A stretch of DNA of 5,357 nucleotides from Methanobacterium sp. UBA8 (GTDB taxonomy: Archaea > Methanobacteriota > Methanobacteria > Methanobacteriales > Methanobacteriaceae), in the NCBI GenBank assembly GCA_002509665.1, contig DADN01000224.1, positions 7,513 to 12,869 on the forward strand, read 5' to 3'. This document shows positions 4,913 through 5,357 of the stretch, piece by piece. The position numbers and the translations under genes are program-made. The notes beneath the pieces were generated by a model that saw only the letters and a program-made list of their open reading frames with translations, was not told the DNA's origin and did no database searches. Each line of letters begins with the position of its first letter. The stretch's first letter is position 1.

Positions 4913-5155
4913 TTACTTATCATCTTCATTTTCTCCAACTATTTGAAGGGCAATGTCTTTCATTATATCTGCTTTTGCAAGTAGATCTTCTGCCTTCATG
5001 ATCAGGACTCCTTTGCCTTCAAGTCCCCTTATAATTAAAGTATCTCCACTTTGTATATCAAATAACTCCCTAATATCTTTGGGAATTACTATTTGTCCCC
5101 TTTCGCCTACTTTAGCTGTACTGAGAACACATTTTCTGTTACTTTCATGATTCAT
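4913..5155 (-). CDS. AbrB/MazE/SpoVT-type DNA-binding regulator
   Basis: This 80-residue protein is probably a transcription regulator that binds DNA as a swapped-hairpin dimer. The family core spans about residues 12-54: S12-T-A-K-V-G-E-R-G-Q-I-V-I-P25 followed by K-D-I-R29-E-L-F-D-I and then S36-G37-D38-T-L-I-I, with a final strand V50-L-I-M-K54. The remaining 26 residues are helical and acidic at the end (E75-N-E-D-D-K). Length fits stand-alone members. The ATG start is preceded by a weak site (GAGTGA, six bases upstream) and by a TATA-like element near 5217-5228. No toxin-like gene lies beside it, so an antitoxin role is less likely than stand-alone regulation. It lies on the same strand as the efflux-type transporter, 305 bases upstream of it, so control of that gene and of itself is a reasonable guess. 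Confidence 0.88.
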   Translation of the reverse strand: MNHESNRKCVLSTAKVGERGQIVIPKDIRELFDIQSGDTLIIRGLEGKGVLIMKAEDLLAKADIMKDIALQIVGENEDDK

Positions 5156-5186
5156 TTTCAGTCACTCAATTTCATGTAAATCATAT

Positions 5187-5228
5187 TTATCCTACTTATC
5201 ACATTTATGGGATAAATTATATTTAAAT
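5187..5228 (-). promoter_or_regulatory. Regulator promoter with inverted repeat TTATCC/GGATAA
   Basis: On the - strand TTTAAATATAAT (5228-5217) is a TATA-like element, giving an expected transcript start near 5195 and a leader of about 40 bases. TTATCC (5187-5192) and its reverse complement GGATAA (5210-5215) lie between this element and the start site, 17 bases apart; a further TTATC occurs at 5196-5200. The position suits an autoregulatory operator, since family members often control their own genes. The arms are short, so confidence is limited. Confidence 0.4.
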
Positions 5229-5285
5229 GTATTGAAGTGAAGATTATATGAACCAAATATATGCGCGCAGAATAAGGATATTCAC

Positions 5286-5297
5286 GCTTAATTAAGC
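5286..5297. repeat. Perfect 12-bp palindrome GCTTAATTAAGC
   Basis: This fully symmetric sequence lies upstream of the regulator's promoter, near the right edge. It could be a regulator site for a gene beyond the window or for the regulator itself. Chance is possible. Confidence 0.3.
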
Positions 5298-5324
5298 TTA
5301 TAAAGCAAATATAATTAGTAAATG

Positions 5325-5354
5325 ATAAAAAATATTTTAAACAATATTTTTTAT
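5325..5354. terminator. Perfect 12-bp stem-loop at the right edge
   Basis: ATAAAAAATATT (5325-5336) pairs exactly with AATATTTTTTAT (5343-5354) around the loop TTAAAC. Each strand has a run of six Ts, so it could stop transcription from either side, for example of a - strand gene ending just right of the window. All stem pairs are A-T, so the hairpin itself is weak. Confidence 0.4.
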
Positions 5355-5357
5355 TAA

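Noticed and set aside
4886..4984. 32-codon hydrophobic + strand frame overlapping the regulator gene in antisense
   Set aside because: It has only a partial ribosome binding site (AGGATCA) and most of it mirrors the 3' end of the regulator gene, so its composition is explained by the opposite strand.
5248..5295. 15-codon + strand frame starting ATGAACCAAATA
   Set aside because: Too short, without a convincing ribosome binding site, and it runs into the 12-bp palindrome. Nothing supports translation.
4621..5357. Toxin partner for the AbrB/MazE-type protein, making a toxin-antitoxin pair
   Set aside because: No PIN-domain, MazF-like or other toxin-sized frame lies directly before or after the regulator gene within the window.

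Overview
The window looks like a chromosomal segment of an A+T-rich archaeon, most probably a methanogen of the order Methanobacteriales (Methanobacterium-like). Three things point there: ribosome binding sites of the GGAGGTGATC type, archaeal TATA elements (TTTATA) instead of -35/-10 pairs, and T-runs as likely transcription stops. The protein style also fits: a 14-TM DHA2-type transporter, a small AbrB/MazE-type regulator, and short secreted or anchored proteins with many Asn-X-Thr sites. The taxonomic call is an inference from style, not from a marker gene.

Layout from left to right. Positions 1-804 are very A+T-rich and hold no supportable gene, only a large hairpin (48-109), a stem-loop with T8 (273-324), a 19-bp palindrome (606-624) and the promoter of the next operon. 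At 805-1671 lies a tight two-gene operon on the + strand: a 78-aa two-TM protein with a Thr-rich N terminus, then a 205-aa exported protein whose C-terminal quarter looks out of character. Positions 1672-2017 are non-coding and contain the most structured DNA of the window, a ~185-bp nest of inverted repeats bounded by a perfect 13-bp inverted repeat (1751-1763 / 1922-1934). A second exported or membrane-anchored protein of unknown function follows on the + strand (2018-2629). It converges on the MFS transporter gene, and a perfect T8A8 tract (2719-2734) between them can stop transcription from both sides.

The right half is on the - strand: an AbrB/MazE/SpoVT-type regulator (5155-4913) lies upstream of a DHA2 multidrug-efflux-type transporter (4607-2838, TTG start). 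The 305-bp gap between them carries the transporter promoter with three TACGT boxes around its TATA element, a near-perfect 18-bp palindrome, and a 10-bp inverted repeat bracketing most of the gap. The simplest reading is a small regulator/efflux unit in which the regulator may control itself and the transporter. The genes of the left half have no recognisable function; their shared theme is export to the cell surface.
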